Shown piece by piece: positions 8,022 through 16,836 of a stretch of 64,000 nt of DNA (positions within the stretch are counted from its first letter, which is position 1; the number at the start of each line of letters is the position of its first letter). Made by a program: the position numbers and the translations under genes. Source of the stretch: CAJBVG01 sp943372995. GTDB lineage: Bacteria; Bacteroidota; Bacteroidia; Sphingobacteriales; Sphingobacteriaceae. The notes beneath the pieces were generated by a model. That model searched no databases. It had not been told where the DNA came from and saw only the letters and a list, made by a program, of their open reading frames with translations. The stretch covers positions 682,001 through 746,000 of the forward strand of contig CALSAQ010000001.1 of the NCBI GenBank assembly GCA_943372995.1, in the 5' to 3' direction.

Positions 8022-9031
8022 TGATAATTCCCATAATACATTTCATAAATCTTCCCTGTAAAGGTTCTGAAATAGGCGAAAGGTGTAGAGGCTATAGTGT
8101 TGTTGGGTTTAGACACGTCTACATAATTAATATACATTCCTCTGTGTTGTTCTAATACACGAATCTGTACAAAACCAGGTGCAGAACCAAATCGAGGAGA
8201 AACTGCAGATCCTGTATTTAAAATGAGTGGTCCTTGTGATAATAATCCATCAGGTGTGTATCGCTCATAATAGTGAGTACTTGCGCCTACAACAATATCG
8301 GCTTTCTGACATACTAATCGGTACAAATCGGGGTGTAGTTCGTTTAGCCAATAGCCATACTGACTATGTGCTCCAATAACTATAATATCTTTTTCAGTTT
8401 TTTTTATTTTCGATAATGTTTGAGCTAGAAATCTTTTTGAGCTTTCTCTAAATCCCAACTTAGGGTTAGGAGGTTCATCAGGGAAATACAAGGAAATCCA
8501 ATGTATTTTATAGTCTCGAGGTGCTTCAATAATTGAATAATAATCGACACCTTCAGCACTAAACTCTACATTGCGTCTTTCTCTCATTCCTATAACATCA
8601 AAGAATATTTTACCAGCCCCCCAATCGGCTTGAGATTTGCCATAAAATATATTCTCTCCATCCGAAATACTAGGGTAGAAATTTGTTCTCCAATAATTGT
8701 CGTTGCAAATGTAAAATAGAAATTCGTTGTTGCTGTGGTTCATTAAATGGTCGCCAACGCCCAATACACATAGGTCGTTCGATTTTCTAATGTGGTAGTT
8801 GGCCTTAGCCATACCAAGGTTACTGTAAGGCGATTGACCGTGGTTATCGCTAATGATAGAAAAACTAAAAACACTTAGATTCTCTAAATCCTGATAGGTT
8901 TCTACATTTCTCAGTTTGCCATTTCGTATCTCAGTACTGGGGTCTAAAGAGAATAAGAGATGAATAAGAATTAACGCCAACACAATGTACAACCTAACCT
9001 GAAAACTTAATTTTCCGGTTCTTGTAAACAT
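8015..9031 (-). CDS. Membrane-anchored metallophosphoesterase-like protein
   Basis: A 338-residue protein with one N-terminal hydrophobic segment (about 13-28) that acts as an anchor or uncleaved signal, leaving the rest outside the cytoplasm. Calcineurin-like metal ligands are recognisable although divergent: SDNHG (Asp62, His64), GVGDHLM (Asp94), GAHSQYG (His222) and GASTHYYE (His253). The usual GNHE block is not clear. The substrate is unknown; the family includes phosphodiesterases and phosphatases. Its last codons and TGA stop are made of heptamer repeat units, so the C-terminus may have been set by the array. Confidence 0.7.
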   Translation of the reverse strand: MFTRTGKLSFQVRLYIVLALILIHLLFSLDPSTEIRNGKLRNVETYQDLENLSVFSFSIISDNHGQSPYSNLGMAKANYHIRKSNDLCVLGVGDHLMNHSNNEFLFYICNDNYWRTNFYPSISDGENIFYGKSQADWGAGKIFFDVIGMRERRNVEFSAEGVDYYSIIEAPRDYKIHWISLYFPDEPPNPKLGFRESSKRFLAQTLSKIKKTEKDIIVIGAHSQYGYWLNELHPDLYRLVCQKADIVVGASTHYYERYTPDGLLSQGPLILNTGSAVSPRFGSAPGFVQIRVLEQHRGMYINYVDVSKPNNTIASTPFAYFRTFTGKIYEMYYGNYQM

Positions 9032-9098
9032 AGGGTAATGGTAGAGTTGTTGTTATCTCTACTACAAATGTATTGGTAAATAATATTTTATTAGTAAT

Positions 9099-10283
9099 TT
9101 ATTTGTCAAAATAACTAAAAGTGCCAAATTTAGTGCTTATAGACACCTTTTTGCCACTATTTTTTTCAACCCGACCAATAATTTGTGCGTCAATTTGGAA
9201 CGATTTTGCGATGTCAATAAGCTCTTGAGCTCTAGATGCATTGGTATAAACTTCCATGCGATGACCCATGTTAAACACCTTGTACATTTCTTCCCAACTA
9301 GTACCTGATTCTTCTTGAATCATATTGAAAAGTGGTGGAATGGGGAACAAGTTATCTTTAATAATATGTACATCTTCTACGAAATGCATCACTTTAGTTT
9401 GTGCTCCTCCACTGCAATGTACTATTCCATGAATATCATGTTTTCCATTAGCAAAAAACTTAGCCAATACCGGTGCGTAAGTTCTGGTAGGAGAGAGTAC
9501 TAATTTTCCTGCAGTAACACTTAAGCTTTCGTTGATTTGGATTTTATCGGTTAGATTTTTTGTTCCAGAAAAAACTAAATCATTAGGCACAGCTGGATCA
9601 TAACACTCGGGATATTTTTGAGCAATAGATTTATTAAATACATCATGACGAGCAGAGGTTAGTCCGTTGCTTCCCATGCCTCCATTGTATTCCGTTTCGT
9701 AACTAGCTTTTCCGTATGAAGCTAATCCAACAATGAGGTCTCCATCTTGTATGGTGTGGTTGGAGATTACTTCGTCTCTGCGTATTCTGCACGTTACTGT
9801 AGAATCGACAATTATAGTGCGTACTAAATCTCCTACATCGGCAGTTTCTCCACCAGTAGAATATATAGCGATTCCATGAGTTCTTAATTCTTCTAAAATT
9901 TCTTCGGTACCGTTTATAATGGCAGAAATAACTTCTGCTGGAATAAGGTTTTTATTTCTTCCGATGGTAGAAGAGAGGATGATGTTATTGGTTGCACCCA
10001 CACAAATTAAATCATCTAAGTTCATGATGATTGCATCTTGAGCAATGCCTTTCCAAACAGAAAGGTCGCCTGTTTCTTTCCAATAGGCGTAGGCTAACGA
10101 CGATTTAGTACCTGCACCATCGGCATGCATAATTGTACAATAAGCCTCATCGTTGGCTAAAATATCTGGAACTATCTTGCAAAAAGCTTTAGGAAATAAA
10201 CCTTTGTCGATGTTTTTTATTGCTTGGTGTACATCTTCTTTTGATGCCGACACTCCTCTTAGGTTGTAACGTTGATCGCTCAT
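9099..10283 (-). CDS. purM: Phosphoribosylformylglycinamidine cyclo-ligase (AIR synthase)
   Basis: This enzyme makes aminoimidazole ribotide from FGAM with ATP in purine synthesis. The protein is 394 residues from the ATG at 10283; an in-frame TTG nine bases upstream is less likely. It shows the AIRS fold: substrate segment HADGAGTKSSLA near the N-terminus, QDAIIMNLDDLICVGA, the glycine-rich STGGETADVGDL, and the second-domain HCSGGAQTKV. It is longer than proteobacterial PurM (about 345) but typical of the Bacteroidota form. purL lies 12.5 kb away, so the pathway is scattered. Its promoter box overlaps the terminator of the upstream OmpA gene. Confidence 0.9.
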   Translation of the reverse strand: MSDQRYNLRGVSASKEDVHQAIKNIDKGLFPKAFCKIVPDILANDEAYCTIMHADGAGTKSSLAYAYWKETGDLSVWKGIAQDAIIMNLDDLICVGATNNIILSSTIGRNKNLIPAEVISAIINGTEEILEELRTHGIAIYSTGGETADVGDLVRTIIVDSTVTCRIRRDEVISNHTIQDGDLIVGLASYGKASYETEYNGGMGSNGLTSARHDVFNKSIAQKYPECYDPAVPNDLVFSGTKNLTDKIQINESLSVTAGKLVLSPTRTYAPVLAKFFANGKHDIHGIVHCSGGAQTKVMHFVEDVHIIKDNLFPIPPLFNMIQEESGTSWEEMYKVFNMGHRMEVYTNASRAQELIDIAKSFQIDAQIIGRVEKNSGKKVSISTKFGTFSYFDK

Positions 10284-10289
10284 AAATAA

Positions 10290-10318
10290 CAAAGGACAAA
10301 TATATGATTTGTCCTTTG
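10290..10318 (-). terminator. Perfect hairpin after the OmpA lipoprotein gene
   Basis: CAAAGGACAAA and TTTGTCCTTTG form a perfect 11-bp stem around a 7-nt loop. It lies 27 bp past the OmpA-family stop codon and only 7 bp before the purM ATG. The T-tract after it is weak (TTATTT). Confidence 0.6.
10297..10304 (-). promoter_or_regulatory. Candidate -7 promoter box of purM inside the hairpin
   Basis: TATATTTG on the minus strand matches TAnnTTTG and lies in the loop and second arm of the hairpin. A transcript from it would have a leader of only about 7 nt. Confidence 0.4.
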
Positions 10319-10344
10319 CTTTATGTTGTTCTCGAAGAATAAAA

Positions 10345-12861
10345 TTATGGTTTCTTCGGTTTTGCTGGTTCTGTTGTACTAGGTTTTGTTGTAGCAGGTG
10401 TAGTTGCTGCTGGTTTAGTAGTACTTGGAGTAGTAGTAGCTGGCTTAGTAGTACTAGTTCCTCCGCTTGGTGTAGCAGATGCTGGTAAATTAGGGTTTCC
10501 TGCTGGCTTAACTACTCCTCCTGGTTTTGCTCCTGCTGGGGTAGTACCCGATGGGGTAGCCGATGCTGGTAATCCGTTGTTTCCTGCTGGCTTAACAACT
10601 CCTCCTGGTTTAGCTCCTGCTGGAGTAGTACCCGATGGGGTAGCCGATGCTGGTAGTCCTGTATTTCCTGCTGGTTTTGTACCTGCTGGAACAACTGTAG
10701 TTGTTGCTGGTTTAGTTCCTGCTGGTGTAGTTGTTCCACTTGGTGTAGCTGATGCTGGTAATCCTGTACCTGGAGTTGCTGGTTTTACAGTTCCTGCCGG
10801 TGTAGAATTAGCTGGCGTAGTTACCGTTGGGTTTGTAGTACCTGGTGTAGTTGTCGCTCCTGTTTTAGGTGCTAAATTATTACCTGGTGCTGTACCTGGC
10901 TTAGCTGGTGTATTAGGTTTTGGTTTACCAGCTTCTGGAATTTTTGGTGCTTCTTTTGGAACATAGTCTTCAGAAATTACAGAGAACGATGTTCTACGAT
11001 TTAATTGATGCTGCTCTTCAGTACATTCAACGCCATCTTTACAATCATTTAATAATCTCGACTCTCCATATCCTTTTGGTACTAATCTTTCTCTCTCAAT
11101 ATCTTTTGATACTAAATAGTTTACTACTGATTGTGCTCTTCTTTGCGATAAGTCGATATTGTATAATGAATCTGCACGTGAATCCGTATGCGATGCAATC
11201 TCGATTACGAAAGTAGGGTTGTCTCTTAATGTTTTAATCAATGAGTCTAAGGTATTGATCGACTCTTCACGTAAATCAGCTTTCGCTAAATCGTATAAAA
11301 TTCCTTTTAATACAATTTCTTTTAATGGAATAGGATTTAATTTGAAATTTATCGTGAAATCTTTTGATTCTTTAAGTCCATAAGTACTTGCCTCACCAAC
11401 ATCTCCGAAGAAACGATATTTAGATGAACTCAATTGATAGTTCACATCTTTTTTAATAGTGAATTTGTATGAACCTGTAGCATCACTAGTTACTGTTTGT
11501 GTGCTACCATCGCTACCTATAATAGTAACTTTCGCTTGTGCTAATACTTTACTTGTTGCATTGTTAATGGTTTTACCACTGATAGTAAATACCAATGGAA
11601 TAGCATATACCGAATAAATATCATCTTCGCCTTTTCCACCGAAACGGTTCGACGACATATAACCCACTTCTTTTTCTTCATCAAGCACAAATCCGAAATC
11701 GTCGCCCGATGAGTTAGTAGGATGTTTTAAGTTTAATGCTTCTGTCCAATCACCATCTTCGAAATCGCAGAAAAATACGTCGAATCCTCCCATACCTGGA
11801 TGACCTGTAGAAGAGAAGTATAATGTTCCTGATGGATGTATAAATGGAAACTCTTCGTCGCCTGTAGTATTAATTTTTGGACCTGCATTTACTGGTGCGC
11901 TCCAAGATGTTCCTTGACGATCTGAATACCAAATATCTTTTCCTCCAATACCACCTTTCATGTCGGTAACAAAGTAAATTCTATTGCCATCAGCAGAAAT
12001 ACTTGGGTGACCTAATATTGCTGAATCTGGATTTGGAATTAGCACCTCTGTCGGTTCTGTCCAAGTGTTTCCTTCATTTTGTGTTTGAAATATTTTACAA
12101 GAATTTTCTTTTCCTTTCGGACCGTTACATTGTGTAAAGTATAAAATCCTGTTGTTATTATCGAAACTCGCAACTCCTTCGTTGAAAGCCGTATTGATAT
12201 CTTTATTTAATGACTCTGGTTTTGTCCATTTGTTTTTACCAGTATTTTGAGCAGCATAAATATTTTCAAAGTTTTTACCTGTTCTCTCGTAGTAGTTTTT
12301 TCCTTTTACTGTTCCGCGATTAGAGGTGAAGATGATTCCTTTACCGTAGATAGAAGGAGCGTACTCCATGTCTTTAGTGTTTAAAGAGGTTTCGTTAAAC
12401 ACATCGAAAAACACTTCTTTCTTTCTCCACTCTAAAATCATTTTGCAATTTTCGATAGATTTCATTGCAGCAGAATCATTAGGTTGTTTTGCTAATAATT
12501 CTTTATACACATCCATTGCATCTTCGAATCTATCTTGTGCTTTTAACGAATTTGCATATCTGTTGTAAGCCTCTGTAGAATCGTATCCTGCTTTTATCGC
12601 TTTCTCGTACCATGTAGCAGCCTGCTTGTTATTATTAATCAAACGATAACATTCACCTACTTTATAGGTTATTTCAGCTTTAGCTTCTTTCTTTCTTACA
12701 TCAGGGATAGCTTTTTTATAAAGATCTGCAGCAGTGAAATATTTTTCGTTGTTAAATGCCTTCTCCGCAGCAGCAACGCTTGCTTTTTGTGCACCACATG
12801 AATAAAATAATGTACTAACACCGATGGTGAGAACTAATAAAGAAATGTGTTTTAACTTCAT
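10345..12861 (-). CDS. OmpA-family lipoprotein with TPR, PD40 propeller and repeat tail (PorE-like)
   Basis: An outer-membrane lipoprotein of 838 residues that should hold peptidoglycan. The start at 12861 gives a lipoprotein signal ending FYSC; an upstream GTG or other start would spoil it. Order: TPR helices (about 20-140), PD40/WD40-like propeller repeats (150-425; FTSNR, IYFVTD, LYFSSTGHPGMGGFDVF), a carboxypeptidase-regulatory-like domain (430-510), an OmpA C-terminal domain (524-630; SHTDSRADSLYN, LSQRRAQSV, GYGESR), then a 200-residue Pro/Thr/Ala/Gly tail. The first four domains match PorE of the T9SS. The tail, with 28-residue repeats, is not part of that architecture. Whether it is the true PorE is inference. 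Confidence 0.85.
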   Translation of the reverse strand: MKLKHISLLVLTIGVSTLFYSCGAQKASVAAAEKAFNNEKYFTAADLYKKAIPDVRKKEAKAEITYKVGECYRLINNNKQAATWYEKAIKAGYDSTEAYNRYANSLKAQDRFEDAMDVYKELLAKQPNDSAAMKSIENCKMILEWRKKEVFFDVFNETSLNTKDMEYAPSIYGKGIIFTSNRGTVKGKNYYERTGKNFENIYAAQNTGKNKWTKPESLNKDINTAFNEGVASFDNNNRILYFTQCNGPKGKENSCKIFQTQNEGNTWTEPTEVLIPNPDSAILGHPSISADGNRIYFVTDMKGGIGGKDIWYSDRQGTSWSAPVNAGPKINTTGDEEFPFIHPSGTLYFSSTGHPGMGGFDVFFCDFEDGDWTEALNLKHPTNSSGDDFGFVLDEEKEVGYMSSNRFGGKGEDDIYSVYAIPLVFTISGKTINNATSKVLAQAKVTIIGSDGSTQTVTSDATGSYKFTIKKDVNYQLSSSKYRFFGDVGEASTYGLKESKDFTINFKLNPIPLKEIVLKGILYDLAKADLREESINTLDSLIKTLRDNPTFVIEIASHTDSRADSLYNIDLSQRRAQSVVNYLVSKDIERERLVPKGYGESRLLNDCKDGVECTEEQHQLNRRTSFSVISEDYVPKEAPKIPEAGKPKPNTPAKPGTAPGNNLAPKTGATTTPGTTNPTVTTPANSTPAGTVKPATPGTGLPASATPSGTTTPAGTKPATTTVVPAGTKPAGNTGLPASATPSGTTPAGAKPGGVVKPAGNNGLPASATPSGTTPAGAKPGGVVKPAGNPNLPASATPSGGTSTTKPATTTPSTTKPAATTPATTKPSTTEPAKPKKP
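10460..10780 (-). repeat. 84-bp tandem repeats encoding the lipoprotein tail
   Basis: Four copies of a unit around LPASATPSG recur at 84, 84 and 105 bp. The middle copies are 28 residues and almost identical (TTPAGAKPGGVVKPAGN within each). Low codon diversity between copies suggests recent duplication. Confidence 0.85.
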
Positions 12862-12905
12862 TTTAGATGAATATTGCTTTTTATGATTATAAACGCATTC
12901 CACAG

Positions 12906-12913
12906 CAAAAATA
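12906..12913 (-). promoter_or_regulatory. Candidate -7 promoter box of the OmpA lipoprotein gene
   Basis: TATTTTTG on the minus strand matches TAnnTTTG, 44 bp before the ATG at 12861. A TTTG at 12930-12933 is 16 bp upstream, a little short for a -33 element. Confidence 0.5.
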
Positions 12914-12981
12914 ATACCGTAGGAAAAACCAAATATATATTTTTTTGGAGAATATAGATGATGTGGAGTTCAAATATTAAG

Positions 12982-13009
12982 AAAAAAGCCACCTAAAGGG
13001 GTGGCTTTT
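12982..13009 (-). terminator. Rho-independent terminator after glnA
   Basis: AAAAGCCACC and GGTGGCTTTT form a 10-bp stem with a 6-nt loop and a T-tract, 14 bp after the glutamine synthetase stop codon. This is a strong classical terminator. Confidence 0.85.
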
Positions 13010-13022
13010 AAAATATTTACTG

Positions 13023-15209
13023 CTATTTCAGGAATAATAATTCTCTGAACTTAGGTAATGGCCAGTACTCATCACCAACTATAAGTTCAAGTTTATCAAC
13101 GTTATAGCGTATAGTTTCGAAATATGGCTTAACCTTTTCGTCGTATTCTATTGCCAATTTTCTTGCGTCGGTTATGGTGTTTGCTTTCTTACGTGCCTCT
13201 GTCATGGCATCTACCGAATTTTTAATGATAGAAATATGCTCAGAGATTCTCTTAATTAACTCAAATTGAGAGTCGTACGATGCAGTTTTTAAACCAATCT
13301 CTTTTAATCCTTTAACATTTTCTATTAATGTATTTTGGTATTTAACACACGATGGAATAATATAGCTGGTTACTAATTCTCCAACTATCCTCGACTCAAT
13401 CTGCATCTTCTTCATGTAGTTCTCCAACATAATTTCATGACGAGCATGGATTTCTATTGGATTGAAGATGTTGTTTTTAGTGAATAATTCTACTGTTTTT
13501 TTAGAAACATAAGCGTCTAAAGCTTTTGGAGTAGTTTTTATGTTAGATAATCCTCGTTTTGCGGCTTCTTTTTCCCATTCTAAACTGTAACCATTTCCTT
13601 CAAAACGAATAGCTTTAGATTCTTTAATGTATTTTTTGATAACTGTTAGTATCGCAACATCTTTCTTTTCCCCTTTGCTAATTAATGCATCAACTTCTTT
13701 CTTAAATGCATTTAATTGATCAGCCATAATGCTGTTCAACACCGTCATAGGAGCTGATGAATTTGCTGATGATCCTACTGCTCTGAACTCGAATTTATTA
13801 CCAGTAAATGCAAATGGTGATGTTCTGTTTCTATCTGTATTGTCTAATAAGATTTGTGGAATTTTTGGAATACCTAACCACATAGCGTTGCTAGTATCCA
13901 TTTTCTTATTAATCTTAGAAGTTTCAATCTCGTTTAATACTTCATCTAATTGACTTCCTAAGAATATAGAGATGATAGCAGGAGGGGCTTCGTTAGCTCC
14001 TAAACGGTGATCGTTGTTTATAGATGCTATACTTGCTCTTAATAAATCAGCATGCTCACTTACTGCTTTAATAGTATTCACGAAGAAAGTTAAAAACATC
14101 AAGTTGTTTTTTGGTGTCTTTCCTGGTGCTAATAAGTTTTTTCCTGTATCTGTAATTAAAGACCAGTTGTTGTGTTTTCCTGATCCGTTTACACCTGCAT
14201 AAGGTTTTTCGTGTAATAATACTTTGAAACCATGACGGCGAGCAATCTTGTCCATCAAATCCATTAATAATTGGTTGTGGTCGATGGCTAAATTGATCTC
14301 TTCGTATATTGGTGCGCACTCGAACTGACTTGGAGCCACTTCATTATGACGAGTTTTTAATGGAATTCCTAACTTAATCGATTCTGTTTCTAATTCCACC
14401 ATAAATGCCAAAACTCTATCTGGAATAGAACCAAAATAATGGTCTTCTAATTGCTGTCCTTTTGCCGACATGTGTCCTAATAGGGTACGACCTGTAAGCA
14501 TTAAATCCGGACGAGCATTATATAATGCTAAGTCTACTAAGAAATATTCTTGTTCAATACCCAATGAGGCATTTACTTTCGTGATGTTTTTGTCGAAATA
14601 CTGACATACTTCTACAGCTGCTTTATCAAGTGTATGCAATGCTTTTAATAAAGGTGCTTTATAATCGAGCGCCTCACCTGTATACGATACAAATACTGTA
14701 GGAATACATAATGTGCTTCCCGAACCATTCTCCATAATAAATGCTGGAGATGATGGATCCCAAGCTGTATAACCTCTTGCTTCAAATGTATTTCTTATCC
14801 CTCCATTTGGAAACGATGAAGCATCTGGCTCTTGCTGAACTAATGCATCACCTGAGAATTTCTCTAATGCTCTTCCGTCTGAAGTAGGTTCGAAAAATGA
14901 ATCGTGCTTCTCTGCTGTACTCCCTGTTAATGGCTGAAACCAATGCGTGTAATGAGTAGCACCTTTCTCTATTGCCCAAGCTTTCATTGCTGATGCAATT
15001 TGATCGGAAACTTCTCTCTCAATAGTTTTTCCATTATTTATACTTTCTTCAACAGCTAAATAAGCTTCCTTTGTTAAGTACTGCTTCATTTTTGCTTTGT
15101 CGAATACATTTGCTGCATAAATATCAGAAAGTCTGTTCGATGGGGTTTTTACTATAATGTCTTTCCTGCTTTGAACAACATCTAGTGCTTTGAAACGAAT
15201 TGAAGTCAT
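13023..15209 (-). CDS. glnN: Glutamine synthetase type III
   Basis: It condenses glutamate and ammonia with ATP and is the main ammonia-assimilating enzyme. The 728-residue length is that of the GSIII class (GSI is about 470). Visible GSIII blocks are the N-terminal THYTHWFQPLTG, the active-site region ASLGIEQEYFLVD, the nucleotide region GSGKHNNWSL, and NDHRLGANEAPPAI. No GlnB or amtB gene is adjacent, so it stands alone. A TATTTTTG box is upstream, and two near-palindromic repeats 60-130 bp above the start are candidate control sites. A strong terminator follows. Confidence 0.95.
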   Translation of the reverse strand: MTSIRFKALDVVQSRKDIIVKTPSNRLSDIYAANVFDKAKMKQYLTKEAYLAVEESINNGKTIEREVSDQIASAMKAWAIEKGATHYTHWFQPLTGSTAEKHDSFFEPTSDGRALEKFSGDALVQQEPDASSFPNGGIRNTFEARGYTAWDPSSPAFIMENGSGSTLCIPTVFVSYTGEALDYKAPLLKALHTLDKAAVEVCQYFDKNITKVNASLGIEQEYFLVDLALYNARPDLMLTGRTLLGHMSAKGQQLEDHYFGSIPDRVLAFMVELETESIKLGIPLKTRHNEVAPSQFECAPIYEEINLAIDHNQLLMDLMDKIARRHGFKVLLHEKPYAGVNGSGKHNNWSLITDTGKNLLAPGKTPKNNLMFLTFFVNTIKAVSEHADLLRASIASINNDHRLGANEAPPAIISIFLGSQLDEVLNEIETSKINKKMDTSNAMWLGIPKIPQILLDNTDRNRTSPFAFTGNKFEFRAVGSSANSSAPMTVLNSIMADQLNAFKKEVDALISKGEKKDVAILTVIKKYIKESKAIRFEGNGYSLEWEKEAAKRGLSNIKTTPKALDAYVSKKTVELFTKNNIFNPIEIHARHEIMLENYMKKMQIESRIVGELVTSYIIPSCVKYQNTLIENVKGLKEIGLKTASYDSQFELIKRISEHISIIKNSVDAMTEARKKANTITDARKLAIEYDEKVKPYFETIRYNVDKLELIVGDEYWPLPKFRELLFLK

Positions 15210-15240
15210 GATTTTTTGGCTTTTTTATAAATTATGTACG

Positions 15241-15248
15241 CAAAAATA
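15241..15248 (-). promoter_or_regulatory. Candidate -7 promoter box of glutamine synthetase
   Basis: TATTTTTG on the minus strand matches TAnnTTTG, 32 bp before the ATG at 15209. The paired palindromic repeats lie immediately upstream of it. Confidence 0.5.
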
Positions 15249-15267
15249 GAAAATATTGTCGGAAAAT

Positions 15268-15340
15268 GAGGTGTTTTTTAAAAAAGACCTCAAAATTTTA
15301 TCAAAATGTGTTGAAAAGTGAGGTGTTTTTCAAAAAAGAC
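15268..15340. repeat. Two 21-bp near-palindromic repeats upstream of glutamine synthetase
   Basis: GAGGTGTTTTTTAAAAAAGAC (15268-15288) recurs as GAGGTGTTTTTCAAAAAAGAC (15320-15340), start to start 52 bp, about five helical turns. The first copy extends to a 24-bp palindrome with a single non-complementary pair. They lie between the glutamine synthetase promoter box and the divergent flippase gene. An operator role is inferred. Confidence 0.7.
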
Positions 15341-15390
15341 TAAAAATTGACCATATTTTGGCATTCATACATTTATTTTAACTTTAAGCC

Positions 15391-16836
15391 GTGATTGAGC
15401 TTATCAGAGAAAAACTAAAAAACAATCGGGATTCTTTTCAATTGTACCTTGGAAATAGTCTTATCAGTCTATTCAACTTTATTACCATTGCCTTGCTCTC
15501 ACACTTTTTAGTGCCAGATGAGTACGGTTCCTTTAGGTATATATTAATGGTTACCAGTATTGCAATCTCTATCGGTTCCCTCGGTTTCTCTCAATCTATT
15601 TTTTATCATCTCACAAAATCTAAAACAGCTCAAGAAGCTTATAATTATATTAATTCCCTCCGTATAGGTCTTATTATTAGCTCTGTTGCGGTATCTGTAT
15701 TCTTATACATCTATTATTTGCTTTTTGGTACTCATTCTTTTTTCGATTGGAATAAATATAATGTATGGATTATCTTATTGGTTGTTCCTGCTATTTTTCA
15801 AAGTACAGAACTTAATATTTTTCTAAGTATGAAAAGGGTTGGGGCTTACTTTACCAATACACTAAGCCTTCTTAGCATAAAATTAGCCTTAGTATTTATC
15901 GCTTACACCGTTAAAGCTTCCCTGATTCATTATATACTTATCCTGAGCATCACTGGTTTTTTACCTACGTTAATAAATACCATATACATCGAACGTTTTT
16001 TTAATGAAGAGAAATTCGAGTTTCATCTCGAACTCTTGAAGAAAATATGGAGATATGGCTTGCCTGTAGGTATTGGTTTGTTCTTTGGCATTATCATGAC
16101 TCATACCGATAAACTTTTGCTCAGTTATCTGTTTAATGATGCCATAAGTATTGCAAAAATTAGTAATGGTAATTTTGAAGTACCTCTTATTACTGTATTC
16201 TATACTTCCTTCTCTGCTATTGCTTTTCCATTAATGATTAAAGTGTACCAAGAAGGGGATATCCAATCTTTAATTAAAATTCGTCAGAAATACCAAAAGG
16301 AAGTAGTCCTTATTTTATACCCTATCGTTATTGCATTAATTGCCTGGAGTCCTAGTTTTATTAAAATTGCTTTTGGCGATTTTTATGAAACTAGCGCAAT
16401 ATTTTTTGCTATTTATGCCATCACCTTTTTTACTCGTTTTACTAGTTATCACGATGTGTTTTTAATTACTCATAATACCAAGTACATCCCTTTAATACAA
16501 GGCATTGAGCTTGTTTTTCATATATTCTTAACTTATGTGTTGATTAAAATGTATGGATTAATCGGGGCAAGTTTCGCAGCTCTTATCACCAATCTTATTT
16601 ATGCTTTTGTGTGTATTTTCTTATCGAAAAAAATATTGAAAGTAAGTATGTTGGATATTGTTCCCTTTTGGTATCTCTATAAAATAATATTGATTGCCTC
16701 AATAATTATGTTTCCCTTTTACTTTATCTCTTCTTTCTTTGGGAGCGATTTTATTAAGTTGATTTGCTCGGGAATATATGTGGTGATTTGCATCTTAACC
16801 TTATACAAAATAGAAACCAAAAGAGTTATTTCATAA
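15391..16836 (+). CDS. Oligosaccharide flippase (Wzx/MATE-like membrane protein)
   Basis: An integral membrane protein of 481 residues with about 12 hydrophobic segments, of the polysaccharide-biosynthesis flippase type that moves lipid-linked glycans across the inner membrane. The N-terminal block (NSLISLFNFITIALLSHFL followed by VPDEYGSFRY) is typical. The start is GTG at 15391: a stop lies two codons upstream and the next in-frame ATG is about 50 residues in, inside a membrane segment. No glycosyltransferase cluster surrounds it, so the substrate is open. It overlaps the 3' end of the convergent PorU2 gene by 11 bp. Confidence 0.8.
   Translation: MIELIREKLKNNRDSFQLYLGNSLISLFNFITIALLSHFLVPDEYGSFRYILMVTSIAISIGSLGFSQSIFYHLTKSKTAQEAYNYINSLRIGLIISSVAVSVFLYIYYLLFGTHSFFDWNKYNVWIILLVVPAIFQSTELNIFLSMKRVGAYFTNTLSLLSIKLALVFIAYTVKASLIHYILILSITGFLPTLINTIYIERFFNEEKFEFHLELLKKIWRYGLPVGIGLFFGIIMTHTDKLLLSYLFNDAISIAKISNGNFEVPLITVFYTSFSAIAFPLMIKVYQEGDIQSLIKIRQKYQKEVVLILYPIVIALIAWSPSFIKIAFGDFYETSAIFFAIYAITFFTRFTSYHDVFLITHNTKYIPLIQGIELVFHIFLTYVLIKMYGLIGASFAALITNLIYAFVCIFLSKKILKVSMLDIVPFWYLYKIILIASIIMFPFYFISSFFGSDFIKLICSGIYVVICILTLYKIETKRVIS

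Noticed and set aside
10512..10966. Open frames on both strands over the lipoprotein tail
   Set aside because: Low-complexity repeats remain open in several frames; only the minus-strand frame continues an OmpA-family protein.
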